Positions 1-10,821 of a DNA stretch of 64,000 nt are shown piece after piece. Both the position numbers and the translations under genes were made by a program. Positions within the stretch are counted from its first letter, which is position 1. Each line of letters opens with the position of its first letter. The stretch is taken from the NCBI GenBank assembly GCA_014155875.1, contig JACEFZ010025082.1, positions 547,001 through 611,000 of the forward strand, given 5' to 3'. The stretch comes from Cepaea nemoralis. Lineage: Eukaryota > Mollusca > Gastropoda > Stylommatophora > Helicidae. Under the pieces are notes generated by a model. The model worked only from the letters and a program-made list of their open reading frames with translations. It had not been told where the DNA came from and did no database searches.

Positions 1-3000
1 ATACACCTTTTTCCTCTGTGGTTGATCTCATATTAGTTAATTACGTCTACAAGCCCCTCCAGATTCTAGACCCCCACTAACTACCTACACCTGTGGAACA
101 ATGAACACTGAGGCATCGTCCGAGACCACACTCAATCATTATACAAAGAGCAAGTCAACTTACACAAAGTTTATTCTACCCTTGAGAATATAGAACTGAA
201 ATGAACATCTTGATAGAAGAATCTATTTACACAAATAGAAGATAGAGTAGAGATAGACTCAGAGATGTAGGTATCTTCATCGAGTTGAGAAGTAGATTGG
301 ATGCAGATGTCCCGTCCAGTCGGTCCGCCACTCACCCGGCTTCCTTCCAGTGAGATGACTAGAACCTTGGAGACCACTCTGTCTCCAGAGCGTGGATCCA
401 CAACACTAGAGTCACTGCTGGACCACACTTCACTGGACCAACTGCCTCTCTATCACTCCCACGGAGTCACTGTTAATACACTTCTCGCACAATACCAGTT
501 GGGAGACAATCCGCCTGGACTTGACTCCAAGTAGTCGTTACTTCGAAGAACTTAACGAATCACTGACCAAGCTAATGGTCTGTCCCTTATCACACAGTCT
601 TACTGCAGAACCGCTATGGTATTGACCAATTTAATGGTCCCTTTATCACAGCCCCGGAACATGAATGGAAAAGTGTCTCAGACCAATTCAATGGTCTCCT
701 ACAGTCACACTGCTTGTAGAATCAGATATGGCTACTAAAATGTTACTGAGTTCTTGGATAACACAGTTGATAATCTTGATACTGCAACAGTACATTAATA
801 GAATCAGACATCTATTTCACAGCAACAATTCAGGTTGGACTATCATCCCATAGTCCCTTCCACCGGGTTATCTTGACACAAATCACTAACTGGTGAAGTT
901 CTTCTCAAGACCTGCCACTAGAGCTGTCCAAAGAACCATTCAAGTGTCTGAAGATCAGTTACTTCTGCGTTTAGGCAGAACCCCCGTCAAACTAGACGGA
1001 CCGGTGTTCCCTGTCGTTGAGCATGATTACTCAACATGCTGAACTGCTCATAGCCAAACAGAATGTCGTCTATTTATCAGAACAATCACAAACCAACACT
1101 TCTCACACGGGCACCTTCTGGGTGGTTGTATGTCTTGAGGCAACCTTCACTCATGGTGAATCAATATTGGGTACCTGATGTGGTTGAGTCTGGCGTGATA
1201 AGTAAAGAACTGAACCCTTCGCTCTGTCACACGAAGTGGTTTCCTGCCAACAACATTATAGTTGACTGGTTCCTCAACAGGCAAACTCCTGAAAAGGAAG
1301 AGCGACCGGTGAGAGTATACTGGCCCAAACATAAGTCCACATGCATCCTACCAATACCTACTCAACTCTCAGTCATGCTACTTAGTTATGCATATAACTA
1401 AAGCATTATCTCTATATGGAGAGTAGTATAGCATGGGTTTGCAAATGTCAGTTGGCCTCACAGAACAGCCCGTCAAACAGAGCAAGAAATCAGAATGACG
1501 AGTCTGATCTTTGGTCTCACCTCTCCCTAATCATCTACCAGTCGTCGCTAACGTCAGTAGTGATACAAGGCTGTTATTATAGTTCTAAGTTAATTGAACT
1601 AAACATAGGTAAAGAGTCCCTAGACTCGGTCCTAACATCATCAATGTACATTAAGAAACATAAACTGGATCAATATCCCATCCCTCGGGATATAGGAATA
1701 GGACATGATCACATCCACTATGTACACAAGCCTGTTTGCTGGTGGGACCACCTGCCCCTGCCCTAGCAAACTCTTCTTATCAGACTCTGCCTTAGAGTCA
1801 AGAAGCCTTCTGAGAATACATGTTCCCCACATGTTCCAAGGGTAATCTTCCAGTTCTGTCCTCCCCAAGTGGGTTAGCCTTGGCATGGATGGAACTTCAT
1901 CGTTGGCTTGGCCTACCAACACATACTTTCATAACTTGCTTTCACATCCCCCATATTCTATATTTCCCCAGTCTCATGCAGCCTCCTAGCATCCTTCCAT
2001 ACTTCCAGCACCTGAGCATTCACTCGCACTAGCGCCAGTACGAAAGAGACAGGATAGCTGAGACAAGATTTCAGAACGCACATTTATATCGCGACGGCAC
2101 GCAGTGTTATCTCGCGACGACCTATTCGGCGTTCGGACTTACTCCAGGAAGTATCACATGCCATGATCTAATATATATGCACACACTGTCCCATCATATA
2201 TATATATATATAAATATAGCACCAAAGCAACTTACCTTGACACAGAAATCCGCTGTTCCACACAATGAATTCACTATTAAGTTATTACACCATAGTTACA
2301 TCATTCCTGATGGCACAGAACTAAGTTCTTCCTTTACTTAGTAACTAAGCACAATTTTGTCTGAAACTCCACCTACCAACTTACCTGGTTTTCTAACCGG
2401 TCTTCGGGCTTCAGCAACTGACTGAACTAATCTAGGTTTCCAGCCGGCACAAGTAACTAGGTTTTATTCTAACACAGCAACCTAATAGATGTAACGATTG
2501 TCAAAATATGTTACACGTATTTGGAACCCAAATCGCCTACATCACAATACGGCGTTTCTAACAGCTGTTTCGCGAGCACACAGTAAACAAACACGATTCG
2601 CCATCAACTGCGTTATCGATCGGTTTGCTAATTAGTATGCAAGGACATCCGCATAGGTAATGAGGTTAGAACAATGGCGTGTGGAACACCCGTACAAAGT
2701 TAAATGATTTAAACAATTATCTACCTGTATGGACAACCAGACCTCCAGACAGCTCCGAACTGTTTCAAGGGCTTCTCATCTTCCTTGATCTAACAGTCAG
2801 CCGCATAATGGTTGAGGGGAGACGCACACAAAACGGCTCACATTCGGCCTGCGTCTATTCTGTGGCAACGACAGTAAGTGAATGACTGATTTAGCCACAT
2901 TCCTGCTTCGTGCCAACTCAATGCGCACTAGAAGCGAGTGCTTCTCGAGAAAAGATACTTTCTCGGGAAAACCGTCATTCCCCGCCTAGAGTTTCTAGAT

Positions 3001-3400
3001 CTCTCTGCACGAGAATTTAGAGCGATACCCAGCATCACGGGTTACTCGAATTTCGGTGTTTCGAGAATATTCTAGATCGTAAGGCCTTCATCGGCTTCCC
3101 TCAGTCTATTCTTAGCTGGGAAGGTCCCCGATGACGCGCCAAAATAGTGCGGAATCCTGACGACCCAAGACAGATAATCGCGTTTTGTCACAATGCCGAT
3201 GAATCAGCCACTCCAAATGAGAACTAGAGCATTTGTACTATGCTTCAGGTTCGGCCAAGGCACAGTCCACCATCCAGGAGTCCAAAGAACCCCACTGTAT
3301 GCAATACGGAAAATACAGCTGGTCGCTAGAAAAGCATTTCTCAGACTCCTTACAGTTCTCAATGTTAAAACCTTAAAAACTCTCAATTCAATCCACACAC
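1..3400. other. Unassigned AT/GC-mixed sequence
   Basis: Only short unrelated reading frames occur here, and none resembles a protein family I know. The texture (many short inverted motifs, T-rich stretches, no codon signature) recalls the interior of the long LTR at 10.8 kb, so part of it could be a terminal repeat of another element cut by the window edge. I found no matching second copy or target duplication to support that. A short AT-only tract lies near 2190-2215. Treated as unannotated. Confidence 0.3.
565..696. repeat. Three spaced copies of an imperfect dyad
   Basis: The dyad GACCAAnnTAATGGTC or a close variant occurs at 565-580, 624-639 and 681-696, so the spacing is 59 and 57 bases. 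The bases after each dyad are also similar (a C/T-rich run, then TATCACA or a variant), which makes this a degenerate repeat of about 58 bp in three copies. The 16-base dyad can pair with itself. Its function is unknown. Confidence 0.6.
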
Positions 3401-3429
3401 TCGATTTCTTTTCATGTACCTATCCTAGG

Positions 3430-3642
3430 TGGCTAAGGGCTTGCGAACGCGGTTTGTGAGCCCGTATACCCGGGTTCGAAACACGGCGGTGCTGGTTTTT
3501 TCGAAAAAGGTATAGGGGCCGGTCGTTCAGAAAGCAATGGCAAACTACTGAACGTAACACTTGCCTAGTACATCAACAGCAGCTGAAAATGCTGGTGTTG
3601 ACTGCAACGTCCTGTAAGGGATACGCAACAAAATTTAAAAAA
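3430..3642 (+). mobile_element. SINE-A, full length with target duplications
   Basis: The element starts with a tRNA-like head: an A-box-like TGGCTAAGGGCTTGCG and a B box GGGTTCGAAAC about 40 bases further on. The body holds the motif CAATGGCAAACTACTGAACG shared with other copies in this window, and the 3' end reads ACGTCCTGTAAGGGATACGC followed by an A-rich tail. The direct repeat ATCCTAGG lies on both sides (3422-3429 and 3643-3650) and is the likely target-site duplication. SINEs of this build are transcribed by RNA polymerase III and copied by LINE enzymes in trans. Other SINE-A copies lie near 18.6, 20.2, 25.1, 31.0, 39.9, 40.85, 46.0, 53.9 and 58.3 kb. Confidence 0.8.
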
Positions 3643-4029
3643 ATCCTAGGCGCACTTTTAGCACGAAACATGACAGCTTGATAGGGATGGTGTATCGGAA
3701 AGCGCCGGGCTGGAGAAAGAGGTGTGGGGGGGGGGGGGGGGCAGTAGTGTTGCTATCTCCCGTCTTCTTGTCACCAACCAGATGGTCGTGTGGACGCAGT
3801 TTCCAACTCCTGTCAACTTCAAACGAAACGTACCGGCAGCTTAAGGTTGTGGTTAGAAAATTGGGCTTGGCCTCGAATTAATATTGTGACCTCTGAATAC
3901 ACAGTTTAATAGGGAATCCAAGTGTCGTTGATAGGCAGACAATATTTGAAATATGTCACAACGACTCATGATGTAATGTTCTTTTGGTGATATGTACAAT
4001 AAAGTTAACATTTATGTTCATTTGAACTA

Positions 4030-4099
4030 GCTCCGCGGGCCACAACATGACCCCCGGCGGGCCACATGTGGCCCGCGGGCCTCGTGTTGGCCACCCCTG
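4030..4099. mobile_element. Terminal part of a hAT-like non-autonomous element
   Basis: The stretch is rich in GGGCCAC and GTGGCCCGCGGGC words and ends in GTTGGCCACCCCTG. That matches the usual hAT-type end, where the reverse complement begins CAGGGGTGGCCAAC. I did not find the opposite terminus upstream, so this is probably a truncated copy. The internal words form a strong hairpin (GGGCCACATGTGGCCC). Confidence 0.5.
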
Positions 4100-4118
4100 A
4101 TCTAGATGAATGATTTAT

Positions 4119-4681
4119 TCATTCAGTAGCATGTCCTTTGCAGAACCTCGCTCCCATAACAACCTTCCGGAAAACCTCTCGATCATAAGCAAGATGTCCC
4201 GTGTCTGATACACCCATCTGGAGATCATCCGCCACATCCTGCACCCATCTTATCTTTGGCCTTCCTTTTCCTCTCTTCCCAGGCATATACCCTTCCATTA
4301 TTGTTCTCTGCAAACTTTCGTGACGTTTCAAGTGACCGAAATATTTAAGTTTTCTTTGTGTTATCGTCTTTAATAGCCAAACTTCTTCAATATTCAACTC
4401 TTGAAGTATGGATGCATTTGTTCTTTTCTTAACCCAAGGTATTCTTAGAACTCGTCTATAACATTTATATTCAAAGGCGTTTATGCGCTGTTCAGCTTGT
4501 TTAGTAAGTGTCCATGTCTCACAGGCGTATGTTGCAATGGGAAAGATGCATGCTCTTAAAAATCTAATATTTGTAGTTCTGTCTGTCCCACTCCATAATT
4601 TATTCAGCTGTTTTAGTCTTTGAAGAGCAATTGATAGTCGCCGTTTAATTTCTTTCATTGTGTCGCCGTTGTTGGTAATCA
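4119..4681 (-). pseudogene. LINE F1 reverse transcriptase C-terminus (5'-truncated)
   Basis: Read on the minus strand, this encodes the end of a non-LTR retrotransposon polyprotein. The thumb-like segment has the motif YACETWTLTKQAEQRIN, followed by RVLRIPWVKKRTNASIL, KLKYFGHLKRHE and a basic GKRGKGRPKIRW tail, then a stop near 4119. This layout is typical of RTE-like elements. The frame is open for about 190 codons but has no start, endonuclease or catalytic palm, so it is a 5'-truncated copy. At its upstream edge (4682) it runs directly into an AT-rich minisatellite, so the longer open frame continuing into that array is an artefact. A short 3'-end copy is at 29848-29946 and a longer one at 29990-30466. 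Confidence 0.8.
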
Positions 4682-5165
4682 ATGACCCAAGAGAGGAATG
4701 ATACAGTGGAATAATACAGGATAATAATATAGAGGGATAATATAGTGGAATAATACAGAATAATAATATAGATGAATAATGCAGTGGAATAATACAGAGG
4801 AATAATGTAGAGGAAATATTACAGAGGAATAATGTAGAGGAATAATGCAGAGGAATAATACAGTGGAATAATACATAATAATTATACAGAGGAATAATAT
4901 ATAGAAATAATACAGTGGAATAATACAGAGGCATAATGTAGAGGAATAATACAGTGGAATAATACATAATAATTATACAGAGGAATAATATATAGAAATA
5001 ATACAGTGGAATAATACAGAGGCATAATGTAGAGGAATAATACAGTGGAATAATACATAATAATTATACAGAGGAATAATATATAGAAATAATACAGTGG
5101 AATAATACAGAGTAGTACTATAGAGAGATAAAACAAAGGAATAATAAATAATAATAATATAGAAG
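4682..5165. repeat. AT-rich minisatellite with a 91-bp higher-order unit
   Basis: Short units of the type GGAATAATACAGT or GGAATAATGTAGA follow one another. From 4881 they are organised in a 91-bp higher-order unit, seen from identical ATTATACAG starts at 4881, 4972 and 5063. All three minus-strand frames stay open across it only because of its composition. The array abuts the truncated end of LINE F1. Confidence 0.85.
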
Positions 5166-5227
5166 AATATGTCGTATGTCATGGAAATAAAACCAGTCAC
5201 AAGCAGATCAGCACGGCATAATGCATA

Positions 5228-5500
5228 AAAGCGCTCGCTCTTAAACATCCAATGTGCTGATGCCGAGGTAGCGAGGTCAACCCCTACACCGGTCAGTTGG
5301 ACTAAAATGTTGACTTCTCGTCCTTGACTTGAGGACGTAAATTACAAGTACCTCTGAAGTAAGAGTGCGTTCGCCTAATGGCGAGGAATACTGGTAATAG
5401 AGAAAGCAAATCCGCTCTAAAAAATCGGTCCAGTGCACTGAAATAAAGTAATAGTACGTGTGTGGACTATGCTTGAGGTCAAAGCGAACGAACCACACAA
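5228..5500 (+). mobile_element. SINE-B, near full length
   Basis: The head reads GCGCTCGCTCTTAAACATCC, then GATGCCGAGGTAGCGAGGTC, a tRNA-like segment with a worn B box. It is followed by CACCGGTCAGTTGGACT, GACTTGAGGACGTAAATTAC, then GGCGAGGAATACTGGTAATA and GTCCAGTGCACT. The same order of motifs recurs at 22.2, 31.1, 38.5, 46.8, 51.7 and 55.9 kb, which defines the family. An A-rich tail follows. No clear target duplication was found. Confidence 0.7.
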
Positions 5501-5574
5501 AAAAAAAACAAAGAAAAACAATCACATACAGAGGTTCTAAAACACTGGTACTGAAAATGTAGTTCACAAATGAA

Positions 5575-5826
5575 ATAATACAAAGACAGGTGAAATATTT
5601 CAGCCATGTTAAAATACATAACAAACCTATAACAACAATACTGGAGGGTAAAGTTGAAGGCAAGAGACAAAGAGGTAGACAACGATACAAGTGGGAAGAT
5701 AACACCAAGTGATGGACGAACAGCAGTTTGGCAGAATATACAAACAAGGCGAGAGACACAATGTTGGAGATTCATTTCAGCCAACCTGCATTGTGGATAC
5801 GGCATCTGATTGATTGTAGCAATACG
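5575..5826 (+). pseudogene. LINE C-terminal tail, decayed
   Basis: The plus frame reads QRQVKYFSHVK, then ITTILEGKVEGKRQRGRQRY and KWEDNTK before an in-frame TGA, after which the frame continues with a SLAEYTNKARD-like stretch. This matches the usual end of RTE-like and related polyproteins: a KxFGHV segment, a basic GKRxRGRxR segment, then a short acidic and alanine-rich tail. It ends near CTGATTGATTG, a common sort of 3' tail for these elements. It starts just after SINE-B and lacks everything upstream. Confidence 0.6.
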
Positions 5827-6109
5827 CAAGTATTACAACTAACTAAAATGGCAGGAGACGAAACTATAGTATAGTATTAATTATAGATTTGAAACGCATG
5901 TGAAAATACTTATAAGCAATCCTGTGAAGTTTGATGAACGTACAAGGTAGATTTTCCTGTTTCCGCTCTCTTTCACAACTTTGTGTTGCTTCACTGTTGG
6001 TTATTGATGTCCTGTATGTTACCGCATGTGTCAGGTCTTAGTCAGATATTACTGAGCTACCATATGACAGTAGACGGTACTACCTCATTTCTGTTAGCGG
6101 CAAATGTTG

Positions 6110-6990
6110 GGCGGCGCTTACCAAACCCGATACCCCACATTGTCCCAACGGCTTCGGGCGGAGGAGCGCAATTGGGATGGTACAAGCCTTATCCTGATGT
6201 GGGGGAAAAGCAACCTAAAGACTAAATATCATGGCAGGGGAAATCAGGCACTAAGCTTTGGTTGGCAACTGGTCTAGGGTCGAAGCTCCGACAGGCGGAA
6301 ATTTAGATCATTGCTTTGCTGAGCCAGCAGCTTCTGCAGCTTGTCTTGTTCCAGGTATATTGGTGTTCCCAAGTACGAGTTCCCAGCTCGTGCCTGTGGC
6401 TCCTAGTAGCTGTCAGCATGCGACAGCGGCCACCCCCCGGGCAACAGCTGTGAGAGGTTGGCTAAACCAGGCATGTGTATCCAATTTGGTGTCAAACCAA
6501 GAGGTAAACTAGGGTATGCCTACCCAGCATGTGAAGACAGGATTCGGCAGACTGCGCGGAAGAAATCATTCCTGATTCAACGGGCAAGACGGCGTTTACC
6601 TGCAAAGCGTTGTGGAACGTAATGAGCACGGCAAGGCACGTAGAGCGCCCTGGTCATCCACTGCACCTGTATTCGTCTCCAGTCGTCTCGACTTGTCTTG
6701 CCACTGGACTCAGATGGACTCAGGCGAGAGAGTGAGGTCGACGAATTGCGCAACTCTTCCTCACTTTAATCCAAGTCATCGCGCAAGTCATTCTTCATCC
6801 AACACACATATTGGTGTTACCTTTCCTCTGGAATAAATTAGGCAGGCCGAGAGAGGGAAACATGCTGCAGTGGCAACACGTGGTCTTTACAATTCAGCCC
6901 AGGCCTTGTGCTATTTTTTAAGCATAACGTAACAAACTATCTTCTGTCAAGACGCAAGATGCCAGTATGTGACCGAACGCCACCCTTTCC
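6110..6990 (+). repeat. Dispersed repeat D, long copy
   Basis: Several blocks match a second copy at 25815-25988 plus 27125-27265. They are the GGTCTAGG...GAAGCTCCGA block with TTGCTTTGxTGA and CTTCTGCAGC (6271-6350), the block with TAGGCAGGCCGAGA (6810-6880), and the block TACAATTCAGxCCAGGC followed by GTAACAAACTATC (6890-6970). A third partial copy of the last block is near 29055-29100. No long reading frame supports a protein. It may be the untranslated part of a retroelement. Confidence 0.55.
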
Positions 6991-7147
6991 TCGGCTATAC
7001 TAGCAGTATTGGGAACATGTTGGGAAACCACATCAGCTTTGCTGAAACATTAAGCCGCGATAGCGTTATGGCTAGACGCTCGCTTGCCGACCCTGTGGTC
7101 AAAGGTTTGTTTCACATCGGAGCAGATTCGAATTTGTAAAAAGCGAC

Positions 7148-7432
7148 GTGTGCCACATTTATTGAAAGGCAGAAGGGCAAATGGTTCAGCCATCTCGTTA
7201 GATTACAACACAATCAACTACCAGCACTGGCTCTATATCAAAGAACATCTGTGACGAGAGCAAGAGGACACCCGAGAAGAAAATCGTTTGACGACATCAA
7301 AGATATTGTACAATCACACGGAATGACCTATCCAGTGCCACCCATCTGGCGCAACTATTCTTCCCCACGGCGCTTAACGTCAAAAGTGGGAAGAAGATGA
7401 TGATGATAATAATGATGATGATGATGATGGTC
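7148..7432 (+). pseudogene. LINE C-terminal tail with GAT-rich 3' end
   Basis: The plus frame is open for about 80 codons: ATFIERQKGKWFSHLVRL, then TRARGHPRRKSFDDIKDIV. This is the same KWFxHLVRL, basic, DDIK order found at the C-terminus of non-LTR polyproteins. After it comes a GATGATGATAATAATGATG tract (7397-7430), the kind of simple tail on which such elements often end. The start is truncated. A related fragment at 47091-47820 has the motif KWFSHVTRL. Confidence 0.65.
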
Positions 7433-8240
7433 TGGGCTCCCGGATCGACTGACCCTAAATCAGTACCTGCAATTGTCTCTGGGAGTGAAGGCGGTGGTCA
7501 TGATACTGTCCACATCATCCAACGAGTTCCGATTGGTTTATAAAAATATGTCTTGCATCTATATATATATATATATGCCTAACGTGACTTAAGGCACTAG
7601 CCATCCCTAAGTATTTCTGCTCTCTGTTTCCATTAAGCGTTTATTGTTGTATATTCTCTCTAGGCCTCGACGGCGGCAATAAAGTTCTTGACAAGGTTAC
7701 TTTCCCAGCTCGTGTTGTTGGGCCACCGTCAGCCTCGTCAATATCCGCCAGCAAATTCGGCACTGCGTTGATTATATCCGCCCTGTCCGTGCTTCTTCCC
7801 ATTGTATTGGTGTATTATTTGCCAGCAATTATGTGCGTTCATTATCTTTTATTTCAGCATGTCCTTACGTACATCCAGGTGAGTGATTTGAGTAGCGACT
7901 TACATCTATCCATCCAGAACGGAGATTGCCGGTTGCTATTTTCGATAGCATGTTTATGGAGTCTGCTATGATTATCTGTTTCTTCGAGACACGTAGGGCT
8001 TGTGAAATTAGCAATAAGTGTTGCCATGTCATGCGCGCGAGAAAAAAGTAGCTAAGGTAAATACTGTAAACTAGGCTAATGGTAAATGGCAGGAAGTTAA
8101 ACTACGCCAATGACAATACCTTCCGATTGGCTGCCTCTAAGTGGCTTCATTTCGTTGCTACAGCAATTGGTTGTGCACGAGTTTCCTGGATTGTTTCATG
8201 TAAAGTTAAAGATAGTTCCAAGGCGGGTCGTGTCATTGAT
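7433..8240. other. Unassigned sequence
   Basis: No supported gene. A short (TA)n tract lies near 7559-7576. The 67-codon frame near 7768 looks like a chance membrane-like frame and has no recognisable motif. Confidence 0.3.
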
Positions 8241-8408
8241 TTGTGAGGTGTTAAGCCTTTCCATATTTCCATATTCAGTCCTGTAACTTGAGGTGTTGTG
8301 AGGTGTTAAGCCTGTCAATATTTCCATATTCAGTTCTGTAACATGAGGTGTTGTGAGGTGCTAAGCCTTTCCATATTTCCATATTCAGTCCTGAACATGA
8401 GGTGTTGT
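8241..8408. repeat. 55-bp tandem repeat, three copies
   Basis: Units start with TTGTGAGGTGTTAAGCC at 8241, 8296 and 8351, so the period is 55 bp. Each contains CCATATTTCCATATTCAGTC or a near copy, with few changes between units. Confidence 0.9.
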
Positions 8409-8682
8409 GACCATTTCCATGCCTCATCGCCTTGCCTTACCCTTGAATTCCCATAAAATTGTTTAAATGAACTTGTACCTGTATTATGAGGCTGGGTTGA
8501 CATCAGGGTCGCAGTGGGATGGGAAATAAAAGAGCTCTGACAGTGCTGGGAATTGAATCATGGCCACTTGTTTGTTAAGCTAGGGCACTTATCGCTGTGT
8601 CATCCCGGCTGCAAGTGCTTTATATAAGGAAGGTAAATTACGGGTCTCTTTTATACGTCTTGAGTTGGCTTCGGCATATCGT

Positions 8683-8893
8683 AAGTAAAGTAGTAAAGTA
8701 AAGTAAAGCATGGCAGGGAAAGGTAGGGTAGGATATAGTCGAGGCAAGTCGAGTCGAGTCGAGTCGAGTCGACCAGAGCAGAGCAAGGGAGAGGAGAGAA
8801 GAGTATAATACAGTACAACACAGCACAGTACAGTACAGTACAGTAATGTACAGTACAGTACAGTACAATAGAATACAGTAGAGTACAGTACAG

Positions 8894-8975
<82 letters not shown>
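8683..8975. repeat. Microsatellite chain AAAGT, GAGTC, ACAGT, (TA)n
   Basis: Three successive pentamer tracts run into one another (AAGTA/AAAGT, then GAGTC, then ACAGT), ending in an uninterrupted (TA)n of about 80 bases (8895-8975). Neighbouring motifs differ by one or two bases, which suggests stepwise drift of a single expanding tract. Confidence 0.9.
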
Positions 8976-8978
<3 letters not shown>

Positions 8979-9530
8979 AAAACTGGGATTATATATGATG
9001 TTTTAGCAGGCCGGCCCACACGGCCACTAGTAACAACTGATACCCCCATGTTTACAACCGCGACACACGTTGCGTTTTGTTTTTTCCATCTTCCTCAGGC
9101 ACGTCTGCTACGGTCATAAACCCCACCGGGAAAGATCTGCACCGCCATGATGGCAGTTATCGTCTGCACAACATATTTAAAATATTGCACGCTACACATT
9201 ACCGAAAATAAACGCGCCTGTTTCCTAAAATACCCGCTTGTGTGTAGTATATTCTGGCTCCCTGACATGTCCGTTTTTGAGTTTAAGGCGCGCCTTTCTG
9301 TACAGATAACCAGGTGTGTTTTCTGCCCCACCCCCGCTCCACGCTGCCCCTTTCTGTGTTGCATTTTCTCTTAATGCAGTGAAAGTGCGTTCAGTTTTTG
9401 TTACTTGTCTGGTGAATTTATGAGTGCCTCCGAGGGAGGTGACAAGGAAGATGGGGAGGAGGGTGAAGGTGATGAGTCAAAAGAGGATGACACTTGTCTG
9501 TCTGTCTCTCTGTAAGGTTGTCCCTCTGTC
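8976..9530. other. Unassigned sequence
   Basis: No homology recognised. Overlapping frames of 75-89 codons on both strands (9095-9374) have no family motif. The stretch just before 9530 is purine-rich. Confidence 0.3.
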
Positions 9531-9532
9531 CG

Positions 9533-9623
<91 letters not shown>

Positions 9624-9731
9624 GTCTGTCTCTCTGTCTGTCTGTCTCTCTGTCTGTCTGTCTGTCCGTCCGTCCGTCCGTCCGTCCGCCCGCCCGACCG
9701 CCTGCCTGCCTGTCTGTCTGTCTGTCTGTAA
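9531..9731. repeat. (TCTA)n to (TCTG)n to (TCCG)n compound microsatellite
   Basis: About 22 TCTA units (9533-9622) pass into TCTG/TCTC, then TCCG and TGCC units, then back to TCTG. The frame is open only because the unit, read in threes, encodes a Leu-Ser-Ile-Tyr type peptide. Confidence 0.95.
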
Positions 9732-9814
9732 AAGACGATAATTTAGGTTAGTGGATACACGGCACTTGCCTCATAGTGTGAGATCAATCAGCTCTCAGTG
9801 AGTCATTTGGTCTC

Positions 9815-9870
9815 TTTTACTTCCCAGAAAATCACCTAGTACCCATTTTAGGCTGAATCGAACTGACAGC
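9815..9870. repeat. Dispersed repeat fragment shared with 30.7 kb
   Basis: The block TTTACTTCCCAGAAAATCAC, then TAGTACCCATTTTAGGCTGA, then ATCGAACTG resembles 30715-30771 (TTTACTTCCCAAACCATTTC, then GGGACCCATTTTTGGCTGGA). It looks like part of another SINE family lying on the minus strand; the head is not visible. Confidence 0.45.
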
Positions 9871-9929
9871 CCAGGTTAATTTATTGGGATCCGAACACAT
9901 TACCACCCAAACGGCAGGCAAGCGAGTGG

Positions 9930-10305
9930 GCTTCTCTGTGTAGTCAACGCAGTGTGAGTTGGTGAGCATTCTGTCTCGTGTACTACCAAACATGCCTGAT
10001 GTTGATGCCCCTCCATGCCATGATGCCAGACTGCCCAGCATCATCTTCTCTCTGCCCCTCCTCCCTTCTAACTTTCCCGTTCCAGTTTTCCACTTCTCGT
10101 GGTGTGTCTGAAGAATAAAGGGGTGTTTTCTTCTGATGAAAGTAAACAGTTTTCTTTCTCATTGAACTTCTTTCAAGATATCTTCACTACACATCCCCCC
10201 CCCCCTCCTTCCGTGGTTTTCTCATCGTTCTCAGGTAAAACTGCGTCTTTGTAGCCTCTTCTCTAGTTTGCTAATTGTCCATGGTTCGATTCCGCACATT
10301 ATGAC
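9930..10305 (-). pseudogene. LINE F4 C-terminal fragment
   Basis: Read on the minus strand from 10305, the frames give MCGIEPWTISKLEKRLQRR, matching the Y/CGxExWTISK segment of non-LTR reverse transcriptases. After a frame change near a poly-C run (10196-10206) comes FIRRKHP, a TGKLEGRRGREKM tail and SLASWHGG. The order matches the copy at 40893-41920. It is broken by shifts and ends near 9930. On its upstream side it runs into the (CTAC)n tract at 10305. Confidence 0.6.
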
Positions 10306-10786
10306 TAGGGAGTAGGTAGGTAAGTGGGTAGGTATGTATGTAGGTAGGTAAATGGGTGGACAGGTAGGTAGGTGGGTGGGTGGGTGAGTTGGTGGGTAGG
10401 TCCTTAGGTAGGTAGATGGGTGGGCATTTAGGTGGGTTGGTGGACAAGTAGGTGGGTGGGCAAAGAAGGTGGATGAGTGGTCAGGTAGGTGGGTGGGCAA
10501 GTAGGTAGGTAGGTAGTTGGGTGGGTTGGTAAGTAGATAGGTGGTTGGGTTGGTAGGCAGGTAGATAGGTAGACAGGCTGGCAGGTAGGTATTAGGTAGG
10601 CAGATAGGTAGACAGACAGACAATCAGACAGACAGACAGACAGGTAGGTAGGCAGGTAGATAGGTAGGTGCTTGGGTATGAGTGTAGGTAGGTTGGTAGG
10701 TGGAAAGATAGGTAGGTAGATGGGTAGGTGGGCAGGTAGGTAGATAGATGGGTAGATAGGTGGGTGTGTGGGTATGTAGGTGGGTA
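10305..10786. repeat. Degenerate (GTAG/GTGG)n microsatellite
   Basis: About 480 bases of four-base units, mainly GTAG, GTGG and GCAG, with a central CAGA run (10612-10642). Minus-strand frames give Thr-Tyr-Leu-Pro peptides that are not genes. Confidence 0.95.
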
Positions 10787-10821
10787 TGGAGCGCCATGGC
10801 TGAGAGGTTGGAGTGTCCGCC
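10787..10821 (+). mobile_element. SINE-C head, left half of a copy split by the LTR element
   Basis: GGAGCGCCATGGCTGAGAGG then TTGGAGTGTCCGCC is a tRNA-like 5' end with the A-box-like TGGCTGAGAGGTTGG. It stops exactly at the LTR element and continues at 17606. A second SINE-C copy at 39612 shows the same GTGGCTGAAAGGTTG and GTCCGCC words joined to its continuation, which confirms the split. Confidence 0.7.

Noticed and set aside
1..3180. LTR of a second long element
   Set aside because: Texture is similar to the LTR at 10.8 kb, but no partner repeat, primer site or target duplication lies within the window.
3426..3495. Intact tRNA gene
   Set aside because: The tRNA-like head of SINE-A with target duplications around the whole element; no closed acceptor stem.
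4682..4967. N-terminal extension of the LINE F1 frame into the AT-rich array
   Set aside because: The repeat is open in several frames; the protein similarity starts only at about 4681.
9095..9374. Overlapping 89- and 75-codon frames on both strands
   Set aside because: No motif, no repeat in the window, and opposite frames of similar length suggest chance.
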